Below the pieces are notes generated by a model. It saw only the letters and a program-made list of their open reading frames with translations. It was not told where the DNA came from and ran no database searches. The position numbers and the translations under genes were made by a program. A stretch of DNA of 64,000 nucleotides from JAHRVQ01 sp029941905 (GTDB lineage: Bacteria > Pseudomonadota > Gammaproteobacteria > Pseudomonadales > Azotimanducaceae), in contig JAPYTQ010000016.1 of the NCBI GenBank assembly GCA_029941905.1, positions 1 to 64,000 on the forward strand. Direction: 5' to 3'. Positions 16,055-25,238 of the stretch are shown in pieces. Position 1 is the stretch's first letter. Every line of letters begins with the position of its first letter.

Positions 16055-18745
16055 TCAGGCGTCTTGCTTCCTATGCTCCAGCCGGAACGTTTTGATTGCA
16101 GCATCTACCTGCTGACAAAACTGAGCTCGCGTAAATGGTTTTGTCATCAGGCTCATAGCTCCCTGGGAGATCAGGTCGGCCTGTTTGCTTAGATCATAGC
16201 CCGTCATGATCAGAACTTTTGCCCTGGGATCGATGGCTTTGATGGCCTGTAGAGTGTCGGCTCCGTTCATGACGGGCATAACCAGATCCAGCACGACGAG
16301 CGCGATATCTTTCTGGCGCCGGGCAAATACACGTACGCCCTCAGCGCCGTCAGCAGCAGTAATCACAGAGTAACCCGCTAGTTGCAGGGACTCCTGGATC
16401 ATTGCTCGCATGCCCGATTCGTCATCTATTACCAGTACCATACCCGTACCTTTGATGAGTTCACGGTTAGGCCCGGGTCCCACAGCCGGTGTGGCCTTTA
16501 TTGAAGGTATGTAGATATTGAAGCAACTGCCGTTGTTAACTTCTGACTTAACTGTCAAACCACCCTTGTGGGATTTCACTGTGCCATATACCGAAGATAA
16601 GCCGAGACCGGTGCCTTTGCCGACTTCCCTGCTGGTGAAAAAGGGCATTAGAATATTCTCGTGCAAGTGCTTCGGGATGCCATGGCCCGTGTCCCTGAAA
16701 CTTAGACGAATGTAGTCTCCGGCCTGCAGGTCTGGTTCGATTTGTTGACAAGCGGTTTCATCAAAACGAATGTGATCAATTTCAATGTTTAGCACACCAC
16801 CATCCAACATGGCATCGCGAGCGTTTAAACAGAGGCTGAGAATCGCATTTTCCAGTTGGGACTTATCACCCATGACCATGTATTTCTTGTTAGACCTGGA
16901 GAAATTGACGGTGATTCTCGGATCGATCGTTTTTACAAAGATAGACAGGGTATTGGCCATGCACTCGCTTAGATCAACTGGCTTGGTTTCCAGGGCGCTA
17001 CTTCTTGAGAAAGCGAGCAGTTTTTCAGTTAAGTCCGAGACACGATTGGCGCTGGATATGATTTGTTTTGAGTAGCCATATCTTCGATCAGCTTCTTCAG
17101 TTTGATCACGTATAAGTTCTGCAAACCCCTGAATATTGCTAATCATGTTGTTAAAGCCAAGCGCAATGCCGCCCGCCAACTGTCCTACGGATTCAATCTT
17201 TTGCACCTGTACCAGTTGAGCCTCGAGAGAGCGACGTTCTTTTTCCATCTTTTTTGCCGCACTGGTATCTTTGATGACTACGAGCATGCAGGATTGGTTG
17301 TTGACCTCCAGGAGGTTCGTGGAAAGCAGTACTGGCAGTGTGGTACCATCCAGGACCGGAAACTCTGTTTCGAATTCGCTAACTTCTTCACGGTGATTGA
17401 GCAGGCTAATAAACTTATGATAGTCGCGAAGAGGCTTCCAGCTATCCAGGTATTCCGGGTTGTCCGGCTTGTTCTGTTGATAACCCAACATATTAATGAA
17501 GGCAGGGTTTGAGTTAATGATGCGTTTGCCATTGATCAGAATCAGGGCAAGTCCATCGGAGCAATTATGGAATACAGACGAAAATTTAGCTTCGCTATCC
17601 CTGATCGCGCAACGAAGCTCCAGTCCTTCGGTTATATCTTCCGAAAAACCATGAATTCCTGTGACCTTGCCGAATGAATCTTTTACGATGTTGTTATGGT
17701 ATCTAAGATATCGAATGCTGCCATCCTTGTGAAACAATTTTGATATGCCAGTAGTCTCCCCGGTCATGTTTAGGGTGGCTTTCAATCTGGTGGTGGCATC
17801 ATTATGTAAATCCGGCACCACCAAATCGAGCAGATGATTCCTCATGGCTTCGTCTTTTGTAAAACCCAGTGCTTTCTCGGCAGCTTTGTTCCATCCCTTG
17901 ATGTGACCATCAACTGTCCACTGCATATGGACAAGTGGAGTATCCTGTAGTTGTTGGTCGATTAGTTGTTCTGCCGCATGTAGTGCGGCTTCTGTTTCCT
18001 TCATATTTGAAAGATCCTGGCAAAGCACTTCGTAGCCGTCAGGACCATCACTTCTGGATACAGACAATTGCACCGGTATATTCATTCCGTTGAAATGAAT
18101 CAGGCTTTCCAATTGAATGGTCTCAGCTGAATCGAGGCGCTGAATAGTCATCTGAATTGCTTCGCGTTCTCTCGGTTCTAAATAGGTTAGGAAATCCTGC
18201 TTTCTACCCCTGGTCTGTTCAGAATCCGTGAGCTTGTGCCAGGCGTCATTGCACCAGAGAATTGTAAAGTCTTCAGCCAGTATCAGTGAGCTAAGCCCCA
18301 TGTTTTCCATCAATCTCAACTGCGAATCGGGTGACAGGCGCTGACGGCGCAGGCCCAGGGAAATCACAACCATGAACCAGATTACAATTAGCGGGCCTAG
18401 TGCGAAGAATTCATACTGATTCAGATCACTGACCATCGAGATGGCAATTGTAATAGCAGACAAGCAGAGGGTGAATTGAATGATCCACGTGGTGGAATTT
18501 GAAAATGTTGCTGCGAAGACCAACAAGACAAGTAGCACGGGTGGTAGGTGGCCGAAGTCAAGATTGCCCAGCGTAACCTGCCACTCCACCAATCCAAACG
18601 CACAGGCAATGATCAGCAAAGCTATATGGGGTGCCGCCCAAACAGGTTCGCTATCTTTTTTCCGACTAGCGTTCATTATTCTTGGATGTCGATGACGTTT
18701 TACGTCAAGACCTGAGGATGATGATTGAATCACATTGCTAACCAA
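16055..18745 (-). CDS. PAS-containing hybrid sensor kinase lacking the phospho-acceptor His
   Basis: 896 residues. N-terminal hydrophobic segments (about 35-130) are followed by PAS domains (around 140-480) with PAC-like segments, a dimerisation/HisKA region, HATPase and a receiver. At the H-box, where relatives have GGIAHDFNN, this protein reads GGIALGFNN: Leu529 and Gly530 replace His-Asp (codons CTT GGC, 17156-17161). The N box (LNARDAM, about 640), G boxes (DTGHGIP, GKGTGLGLSS, about 713) and receiver Asp820 in VVLDLVMP look intact. So ATP binding may persist without autophosphorylation at this site; the receiver could be served by another kinase. Downstream amidase gene follows after 11 nt. 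Confidence 0.88.
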   Translation of the reverse strand: MVSNVIQSSSSGLDVKRHRHPRIMNASRKKDSEPVWAAPHIALLIIACAFGLVEWQVTLGNLDFGHLPPVLLVLLVFAATFSNSTTWIIQFTLCLSAITIAISMVSDLNQYEFFALGPLIVIWFMVVISLGLRRQRLSPDSQLRLMENMGLSSLILAEDFTILWCNDAWHKLTDSEQTRGRKQDFLTYLEPREREAIQMTIQRLDSAETIQLESLIHFNGMNIPVQLSVSRSDGPDGYEVLCQDLSNMKETEAALHAAEQLIDQQLQDTPLVHMQWTVDGHIKGWNKAAEKALGFTKDEAMRNHLLDLVVPDLHNDATTRLKATLNMTGETTGISKLFHKDGSIRYLRYHNNIVKDSFGKVTGIHGFSEDITEGLELRCAIRDSEAKFSSVFHNCSDGLALILINGKRIINSNPAFINMLGYQQNKPDNPEYLDSWKPLRDYHKFISLLNHREEVSEFETEFPVLDGTTLPVLLSTNLLEVNNQSCMLVVIKDTSAAKKMEKERRSLEAQLVQVQKIESVGQLAGGIALGFNNMISNIQGFAELIRDQTEEADRRYGYSKQIISSANRVSDLTEKLLAFSRSSALETKPVDLSECMANTLSIFVKTIDPRITVNFSRSNKKYMVMGDKSQLENAILSLCLNARDAMLDGGVLNIEIDHIRFDETACQQIEPDLQAGDYIRLSFRDTGHGIPKHLHENILMPFFTSREVGKGTGLGLSSVYGTVKSHKGGLTVKSEVNNGSCFNIYIPSIKATPAVGPGPNRELIKGTGMVLVIDDESGMRAMIQESLQLAGYSVITAADGAEGVRVFARRQKDIALVVLDLVMPVMNGADTLQAIKAIDPRAKVLIMTGYDLSKQADLISQGAMSLMTKPFTRAQFCQQVDAAIKTFRLEHRKQDA

Positions 18746-18766
18746 TTATCCATGTAAGGAATATAC

Positions 18767-18854
18767 TTAGGGAAACTCTGATTGAGTACATGCCGACCTT
18801 GATTGAGTACATACCGACCTTAATCAGAGATTTCTTACCATCGAGGTTCCCTAA
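18767..18854. repeat. 88-bp palindromic repeat element (copy B)
   Basis: Terminal inverted repeats TTAGGGAA (18767-18774) and TTCCCTAA (18847-18854) enclose a second inverted pair, CTCTGATT (18776-18783) and AATCAGAG (18822-18829). Between them a 21-bp unit is repeated in tandem (18780-18800 and 18801-18821) with one mismatch. Twenty bases (18810-18829) match 48-67 exactly. The structure suggests a MITE or REP-type element. It sits between the RND pump stop and the hybrid kinase start and could also form a hairpin in that transcript. Confidence 0.6.
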
Positions 18855-18874
18855 AGAGGGTCTGGCCCGTTGAT

Positions 18875-21800
18875 CTAGCCTGGAGGCGTCACCGGCGTTA
18901 GTTGCGCCCTGGTGAAACTTAGATCATTCAAAATAACGTACAGGCATGGAATGAGTATCAGGGTGATTACGGTTGCGAACAGGATGCCAAAGCCCAGTGA
19001 TACGGCCATAGGGATGACCATTTGAGCGGAAAAGCTGGTTTCGAGCAGAATCGGTAACAACCCGAAAAATGTTGTCAATGATGTCAGCATGATTGCCCTG
19101 AACCTTTCTGTACCGGCCTTAACGGCTGCTTCTGGAATAGCCATGCCATCCTCAACGGACTCGTTGACAAAGTGCACCATGATAATGCTGTCGTTCACCA
19201 CCACACCGGCTAGTGCAACGATGCCAAACAATGACAGGGCACTGAAGTCGATACCTACGATGATATGGCCAAACAACGCACCTATCATGCCGAAGGGGAT
19301 GACACCCATAATAATCAAGGGTTGGAGATAGGATTTCAGAGGAATCGCCATCAAGGCGTAAATGCCGAACAATGCCAGAACAGTGGTATAGATGATCCTT
19401 TCCAGCATTTCGCTCTGTTCCAGGCTCGCGCCTCCCAGTTCAATTCTGACAGAAGAGTATTGTTCTCGTAAGGTGACAGCGAATTCACCGCGCATCACGT
19501 CCTTGACGACTTCTCCTGGAGGTATGATTGTTCTCTCAACATTTGCAGAGACCCGGACAGACCTTTTTCCCCAGGTTCGGGTAATAGTTGAGGGGCTGGT
19601 ACGTTCCTCTACATTAGCAACCACAGTGAACGGAACCTCGTCCCCTTCCTCAGTTCGAATTAACATGGCATCGAGGTTGCCGCGAGACTCCCTTTCGGTC
19701 TTGGGGTATCGCACCATGACTTTCACTTCTTCGCGACCCCTCTGAATACGTTGCGCTTCGACCCCGTAAAACGCCCCACGGACCTGATTTGCAAGGTCAC
19801 TCAGGGTGAGACCCAGCGCTTCAGCGGAGGGCTTAATCTTCAGGTTAATCTCGGGAATACTGCCTTTGTTGGAGTTATTAATATCATAAACCCCGGCATA
19901 GCCCCTGAGTGTCTGCTCCAGCAAATCTGAAGCACCCTTGAGTTCGCCACGATTCTGGCTGACCAGTTTAAAACCGATATCATAACCATGACCGTGGCTT
20001 TTTTCTGAGCCCGATATTTCCATGGTTTTGGTTCCCGCGATATCACCAATACTGTTTCGCCATTCCCTGGCAATTGATTCGGCATCCCGGGAAGAACCTT
20101 CCTCCCGCTTGAGCTCTACCATGATCGTGCCGTTGGTATTGGAAGTAAATGCGGCGTAGTTGAGAAGGAACTTGTCTTTTTCGTTCCTTGCGTCATCGAG
20201 TTTCACCAGCGCTTCAGACATCACCTTGACGACTTTAACGGCTTGCTCAGGGGAAGAACCTTCAATTAACTCTACCTGCGCCCGCATGTAATCTGACGCC
20301 ATATTAGGAAAAAACACCGTCTTCACATAGGGCCCCATAACGAATCCAACTGCGAGAATCAGCATCGCAATGAAAATAGCTATGGTAATGTAACGTTGTT
20401 CGATGGCCCGCAGCAGAAGTGGCTTGTAGTGATCGTGCACAACAGAATGGAGCCCCGCTGCGAATCGGGTCTGGAATCGTCGCAAAGGATTGAACATGGC
20501 GACTTTATCGGTCGGCAGCGGTTTCATGCTTGCAAGGTGCGCTGGCAGGATCAGCTTGGATTCAATTATCGAAAACAGCAGACAGAGAATAACCACCAGT
20601 CCAATGGCGGCAGGCATCGCCCCGAAAGTACCCGGGACCAGCATTAATGGAATAAACGTGACAATGGTAGTCAGTACACCAAACGTGGCTGGCGTTGCCA
20701 CGCGTTTTGCCCCACGAATTACATTATCTATATTATGGCCATCCTGCTCAGTGGTGCTCTGGACGCTTTCGCCAATAATTATCGCGTCGTCCACGACAAT
20801 CCCCAGCACCAGGATAAAACCAAACAGACTGACCAGGTTGATGGAGCCACCACTGATGGGCAATAAAGCGAAGGCACCCAGGAATGCGATGGGCATACCT
20901 AACATGACCCAGAAAGCGAGTTGAAGTCTCAGGAAAATGCCCAGTACAATCAGGACCAGGATCACGCCGAAAAACATATTGGACAACATCATACCCATGG
21001 TACTGCTGAGATATGTCGTACTATCAAGCCATGTCTGTATTTCAATACCTGCAGGCAAGGTAGTCTGTCGATGTTTGACGAATTCTGTCACTTCCTCGGA
21101 GATGTCAATCTGGTTCTGGTCCCCTACGGCATAAATGGAAATACCGATGCTGGGTCGGCCATTGAACAGCGCGTGAAAGGCTTGCTCAACAAATCCGTCT
21201 GATACCGTTGCAATGTCCCCGAGGGTCAGTCGCGTGCCATCGCCCTGCGATATCAGAACGATGCTTTCAAACTGCCGGCGCTCATAAGCCTGCCCTTCGG
21301 TGCGCAGCAGGATATCACCGGAGTCGGTTTTGATTGTACCCGCAGGCAAGTCCAAAGATGATCGCCTGATCGCCTGGGCGACCTCATCCAGCGTGAGTCC
21401 ATATTGTCTTAGTTTAGCTTCTTTGAGTTCGATACTGATCTCATAGGATCGGGCGCCCTTGGTTTCTGCCTTGGTGACACTGGGTAGGCTGAGTATTTCG
21501 TCCCGGACCGTGTTCGCGAGATTCTTCATGGACTTTTCGGTCAGGTCACCGGAAATCTGGACGTTTATCGCTCCCATTTGGTGTTTATTGCGAAAGATGC
21601 TGGGTTTCTCGGTTGACTCAGGCAGGCTGGCGATTCGGTCGACTGCCATTTTCACTTCGTCCATCACGATCTGAATATCGTAACCGGTTTCAAGCTCAAG
21701 CTGTACGCTAGCCATGCCCTGGCGTGAGAAGGAACGCAAATCGCTGATTCCCTCGATATCACGGATTGCTTCTTCGACCCGAGACACGACACCGGACTCG

Positions 21801-21997
21801 ACTTCACCCGGTGATGCACCGGGAAAAGGTACATTGATGGTGATGCGATCAGCCTCGAGGTCAGGCATTATCTGGGTTCGGATGGTGAGAGCCGACGCCA
21901 GCCCGGTGAGGATGATGATGATCATTAGCAGGTTAGCGGCTACATGATTGCGCGCAAACCAGGCTATGATGCCTTTGTGGGTATCAATTGTCTGCAT
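18875..21997 (-). CDS. efflux RND transporter permease subunit
   Basis: 1040 residues, the usual length for an RND pump. It has an N-terminal membrane helix, two large periplasmic loops and two blocks of membrane helices. The proton relay segment LGIVVDDAIIIGES (about residue 400) carries the paired acidic residues, and the second half has GVVVNDSIIMVHF, as in HAE1-type pumps. Conserved N-terminal text such as FPGASPGEVES is present. It overlaps the adaptor gene by 14 nt, so the two are translationally coupled. No outer-membrane TolC-like gene is in the window. Drug or metabolite export is likely; no metal signature is seen. Confidence 0.95.
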   Translation of the reverse strand: MQTIDTHKGIIAWFARNHVAANLLMIIIILTGLASALTIRTQIMPDLEADRITINVPFPGASPGEVESGVVSRVEEAIRDIEGISDLRSFSRQGMASVQLELETGYDIQIVMDEVKMAVDRIASLPESTEKPSIFRNKHQMGAINVQISGDLTEKSMKNLANTVRDEILSLPSVTKAETKGARSYEISIELKEAKLRQYGLTLDEVAQAIRRSSLDLPAGTIKTDSGDILLRTEGQAYERRQFESIVLISQGDGTRLTLGDIATVSDGFVEQAFHALFNGRPSIGISIYAVGDQNQIDISEEVTEFVKHRQTTLPAGIEIQTWLDSTTYLSSTMGMMLSNMFFGVILVLIVLGIFLRLQLAFWVMLGMPIAFLGAFALLPISGGSINLVSLFGFILVLGIVVDDAIIIGESVQSTTEQDGHNIDNVIRGAKRVATPATFGVLTTIVTFIPLMLVPGTFGAMPAAIGLVVILCLLFSIIESKLILPAHLASMKPLPTDKVAMFNPLRRFQTRFAAGLHSVVHDHYKPLLLRAIEQRYITIAIFIAMLILAVGFVMGPYVKTVFFPNMASDYMRAQVELIEGSSPEQAVKVVKVMSEALVKLDDARNEKDKFLLNYAAFTSNTNGTIMVELKREEGSSRDAESIAREWRNSIGDIAGTKTMEISGSEKSHGHGYDIGFKLVSQNRGELKGASDLLEQTLRGYAGVYDINNSNKGSIPEINLKIKPSAEALGLTLSDLANQVRGAFYGVEAQRIQRGREEVKVMVRYPKTERESRGNLDAMLIRTEEGDEVPFTVVANVEERTSPSTITRTWGKRSVRVSANVERTIIPPGEVVKDVMRGEFAVTLREQYSSVRIELGGASLEQSEMLERIIYTTVLALFGIYALMAIPLKSYLQPLIIMGVIPFGMIGALFGHIIVGIDFSALSLFGIVALAGVVVNDSIIMVHFVNESVEDGMAIPEAAVKAGTERFRAIMLTSLTTFFGLLPILLETSFSAQMVIPMAVSLGFGILFATVITLILIPCLYVILNDLSFTRAQLTPVTPPG

Positions 21998-23192
21998 TGG
22001 CAGATAGCCTCGATGCCAGTTGCATGGGTTTCCCGTGTCTTACCAGCGTACCGGGCAGCGGGTTATCCAGGGCAGTGATACATATCAGGTCGCCAGCATT
22101 CAGCCCACCATTAATATAAACAGAATGTTCGTCACTTCGAAGCAGTGTTACGGTTTTCAGCTTCAACTCGCTGTTCACACCCACGGTCCAGACAGAATTA
22201 GCGTCCTGCAAAACAGATCGCGGTAGTTTGATGATATTTTCAGCGGTAAAGCCCGCGATACTTGCCTCGACAAAAGTGCCGATACGAAGTGGCGAGGGCC
22301 ATTTTGGTCCCTGTTGATTATAAGGGTCAGTTATCTGCGCGACGACATAAAGAACCCTGCTGCGTTCATCGAAAACGCCCTCAGTACGAACGATTTGTCC
22401 TTTCCATAGGTTACGGGTGCCACCAATCTCGGCGGACAGGAGAACCTCAGGTCGTGACGCCGGGTCATGCAGATCGGCCAGGTTCAGGTAGGGTAACTCC
22501 CGGTCTGGTAGTGGTAATCGAATCTCAGCTACATCGACGGCAAAGGTGAGTGCCAATGGCGTGCCAGCCGCGACATACTGACCCACATCGGCACGTTTTT
22601 GCCTCACCAGTCCATCGTAGGGCGCTCGTATCACCGTTCGGTCAAGGTCACCTTCTCGCTTGTCGAGTTCAGCCTGGGAAAAATCCAGATTGGCAATTGC
22701 TTCGGCCAGTTGTGGTTTTCGCAAGGCCAGGTCACTTGCCGCCTTGCTGGATGACAATAGCGATTTTGCCCGTTGCCAGTCTGCTTCGGCATAGTCGGCA
22801 AGCCCTGCTTCTCTCGTTACCATGGTCCTGGCGGAGGCAACGCTGGCTTGTGCCCGTTTTAGTTCGGCACGATAGTTTCGGTCATCGATGCGGATCATGA
22901 CGTCGCCCTTGGAAAAGAAACCACCTGCAACAAACGCCGGTGAGACCTCGGTAATAATCCCCGAAACTTCGGAGATCAGTGTGGTTTCTGTCCTGGGTGT
23001 CACCGTGCCCTGGGCGCTCACTCTGATTTTTTCGGTACTGATTTTAGCCTCGATAACGTCCACCAGCATCACTGGCGGAGGGGCTGGTACAGAATCAGGC
23101 ACGGATTGTTGCGCGGACATCCAGATCGCGACCGCGATACTTGCAAAGATGATGATGGCAGGAAGGACTATCTTGTTAAGCATAACGATCAA
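21984..23192 (-). CDS. efflux RND transporter periplasmic adaptor subunit
   Basis: 402 residues. An N-terminal hydrophobic segment (about residues 5-27) anchors or exports the protein. The membrane-fusion-protein order is visible: barrel-sandwich half (VIEAKISTEKIRVSAQGTVT), GDVMIRIDD, a helical hairpin (AELKRAQASVASARTMVTRE through LDKREGDLDRT), then RAPYDGLVRQKRADVGQYV and beta barrel. It links the pump to an outer-membrane channel. Start could be Met4 (23183). The gene overlaps the pump gene, and a 154-nt gap separates it from the upstream PhyH stop. Confidence 0.94.
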   Translation of the reverse strand: MIVMLNKIVLPAIIIFASIAVAIWMSAQQSVPDSVPAPPPVMLVDVIEAKISTEKIRVSAQGTVTPRTETTLISEVSGIITEVSPAFVAGGFFSKGDVMIRIDDRNYRAELKRAQASVASARTMVTREAGLADYAEADWQRAKSLLSSSKAASDLALRKPQLAEAIANLDFSQAELDKREGDLDRTVIRAPYDGLVRQKRADVGQYVAAGTPLALTFAVDVAEIRLPLPDRELPYLNLADLHDPASRPEVLLSAEIGGTRNLWKGQIVRTEGVFDERSRVLYVVAQITDPYNQQGPKWPSPLRIGTFVEASIAGFTAENIIKLPRSVLQDANSVWTVGVNSELKLKTVTLLRSDEHSVYINGGLNAGDLICITALDNPLPGTLVRHGKPMQLASRLSANADN

Positions 23193-23346
23193 TCACTGTA
23201 CTGGAATACCGGTGTTTACCTGTGTAAATAGCTGATAGTAGCGCGTTTTCAGCATTGCAGTAAGTCTTACGGCCACAGACCTGGAACCCGTCGTAATTTG
23301 AATCACTTCTACGGGGATAAGGATGCCACGGCGGCAGTTCAGCCGT

Positions 23347-24165
23347 TCACCAGGTGGTAACGCCGACAAGCTTTTCTCCCAATGTGGTCAAACTGGCGGG
23401 CGCACCGGGTTCTGGTATGAGCTGGTGGCTGATTCTCTGACGAATCGCCCACTCAGGCGGCGCCTTGGTTTGCCATTCGTTGATGCGTTGTTGCCTTTCT
23501 GACCCCGATGATGAATCCGGTTGCATGCTGACATACTGGACGAACCGATGCTGGTCGGAAAAATTCAGGTGGCTCGTGTGGGGCATTAATCGATTCCATA
23601 AGACCAGGCTACCTGCTTTGCCACCCACCGGTATCAGGTCATTATCTTCAAACACAGGCTGGTTGCGGTTCTCATCGTTTTGGTGCTTTTCACGGTAGTC
23701 CTTAATACTTTGGAATATCGAAGGCACACACGCGAATGCGCCCTGGTCCTCACCGGTATCGGTTAAATAGACAAGACCTTGCAGGCTAAGTCCCGAAATA
23801 CGCCACGGATCACAATCCCAATGCACTGCGGACTCAGACCAGTTTGATATGGCTGCTGAAGCAGGGGGTTTGTAGGAAACACGATCCATGCTTACCCAGA
23901 GTTTTTCTGTATTGTATATCTCTGCAAAAATCTCGTGCAGCAGTGGCAGTTGGCGAACATCCCACAACGCCTGGTGGTGGTGTAGTGGCACTATCCCGTG
24001 ACCCGAAAACGTTGGTTGGTACCAGGTTGCCTTGTCGTCCAGGCTGATATTCGAAAATTCAATGATCGCGTCAATGACATTGGCGCGTAAACGCTCGGGC
24101 ACAACATCAGGAACAACGAGGAGACCGTTAGATCGGAATTCCTGAATTTGTGCTGGGCTTAGCAT
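23347..24165 (-). CDS. phytanoyl-CoA dioxygenase (PhyH) family protein, second
   Basis: 272 residues. Fe(II) ligands are His115 and Asp117 in VHWDCDP and a distal His196 or His199 in LMPHTSHLN; Arg207 is a candidate 2-oxoglutarate contact. The start overlaps the stop region of the lactonase gene by 7 nt, so it is translationally coupled as the third gene of the WD40-lactonase-PhyH operon. The N-terminal sequence SPAQIQEFRSNGLLVVPDVV is typical of the family. It shares little obvious sequence with the other three PhyH proteins of the window beyond the metal motifs. Confidence 0.92.
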   Translation of the reverse strand: MLSPAQIQEFRSNGLLVVPDVVPERLRANVIDAIIEFSNISLDDKATWYQPTFSGHGIVPLHHHQALWDVRQLPLLHEIFAEIYNTEKLWVSMDRVSYKPPASAAISNWSESAVHWDCDPWRISGLSLQGLVYLTDTGEDQGAFACVPSIFQSIKDYREKHQNDENRNQPVFEDNDLIPVGGKAGSLVLWNRLMPHTSHLNFSDQHRFVQYVSMQPDSSSGSERQQRINEWQTKAPPEWAIRQRISHQLIPEPGAPASLTTLGEKLVGVTTW

Positions 24166-25238
24166 CGGTTAGGGATAGGCATAGGCAACAGGAAGACCGG
24201 TGACGGTACCTCGAACTGGTTTCCGGTCTCGGTCAGCAACCCGGTTGATGAATCCCGCTTGAAAACAACCACGTTGTTCGTATCCCGATTGGCAACCAAC
24301 ATAAACTCCTGATCCGGTGAAAAAGTAAAGTGCCTGGGATGTCTCCCCAGGGTTGGCTGGAACTGTACCTGTTCGAGTTTACCTTGCAAACCGATTTTAA
24401 ATACCACAATGCTGTCGTGCCCCCGATTGCTTGCATAAAGATATTTCCCATCCCTTGAGGCTTCGATATGCGCGCCATCATTGGGGCTGGAATAAGTATC
24501 GGGCAAACTCGAGTGGGTGTGAAGCACTTTTAGTTGTCCTCCAACATCCACCCTGAAAGAAATAACGGTGTTATCCAACTCGTTGAGTAAATAGCCAAAG
24601 CCGCCGGAAAAACAAAAATGCCTTGGGCCAGCACCAGCTTTCAGGCTAATTGCATGACTTGCCTGGGAGCCAACCTGGCCGGTGTCGTCTACCGGGTATT
24701 GTATGACCTGGTCGGTGCCAAGGTCAGCGACGTAGACAAATTCACCAGAGGGGCCAAATGTGGTTGAGTGTACGTGAGCCCCGGTCTGTCGCGTCGGGTT
24801 GATCCCCATGCCCTTGTGCTGCACAGCGCTGACGAACTCACCTAGAGAACCGTCGGCCGAAATTGGGAATGAGGTGAAACTACCTCCTGAGTAGTTTGCC
24901 ACCAGCAAACACTTGCCTTGTGCTGATATTGACAGGTGGCAGGGGTCTGCCCCCAGGGAAGGTCGTTGGTTGAGGACTTCCAGTCTGCCGTTTTCAGAGG
25001 AAAAAGCGCTGACCGCACCGCTGTCTGAACGACTGTTCGAGCTGGTGAAATCGGCGACCTCGTTAACGGCGAATACTACGTCCAGGTAGGGATGCTGAAT
25101 AAGAAACGATGGATTGTCGATACCTCTGTTAACAGCCATCAGGGTTATATTATCCCCTTCACCAGAGATGGAATAAGCGTAAACACCTTCCGATGACGTC
25201 TTTCGGGTGTAAGTCCCAATAAGTAACTCGTAGGTCAT
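24159..25238 (-). CDS. lactonase family seven-bladed beta-propeller protein
   Basis: 359 residues matching the lactonase (6-phosphogluconolactonase/YbhE-type) propeller family: start LLIGTYTRKTSSEGVYAY, PSFL near 43, DPCHLSIS near 98, GAHVHS near 152, GPRHFCFS near 203, EASRDGKYLYASNRG near 260, and HPRHFTFSPD near 298. Family members hydrolyse sugar lactones or act as 3-carboxymuconate cyclases. No signal peptide is seen, so cytoplasmic. Its ATG abuts the WD40 stop codon without a gap and its end overlaps the PhyH start, so the three are made together. Confidence 0.9.
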   Translation of the reverse strand: MTYELLIGTYTRKTSSEGVYAYSISGEGDNITLMAVNRGIDNPSFLIQHPYLDVVFAVNEVADFTSSNSRSDSGAVSAFSSENGRLEVLNQRPSLGADPCHLSISAQGKCLLVANYSGGSFTSFPISADGSLGEFVSAVQHKGMGINPTRQTGAHVHSTTFGPSGEFVYVADLGTDQVIQYPVDDTGQVGSQASHAISLKAGAGPRHFCFSGGFGYLLNELDNTVISFRVDVGGQLKVLHTHSSLPDTYSSPNDGAHIEASRDGKYLYASNRGHDSIVVFKIGLQGKLEQVQFQPTLGRHPRHFTFSPDQEFMLVANRDTNNVVVFKRDSSTGLLTETGNQFEVPSPVFLLPMPIPNRC

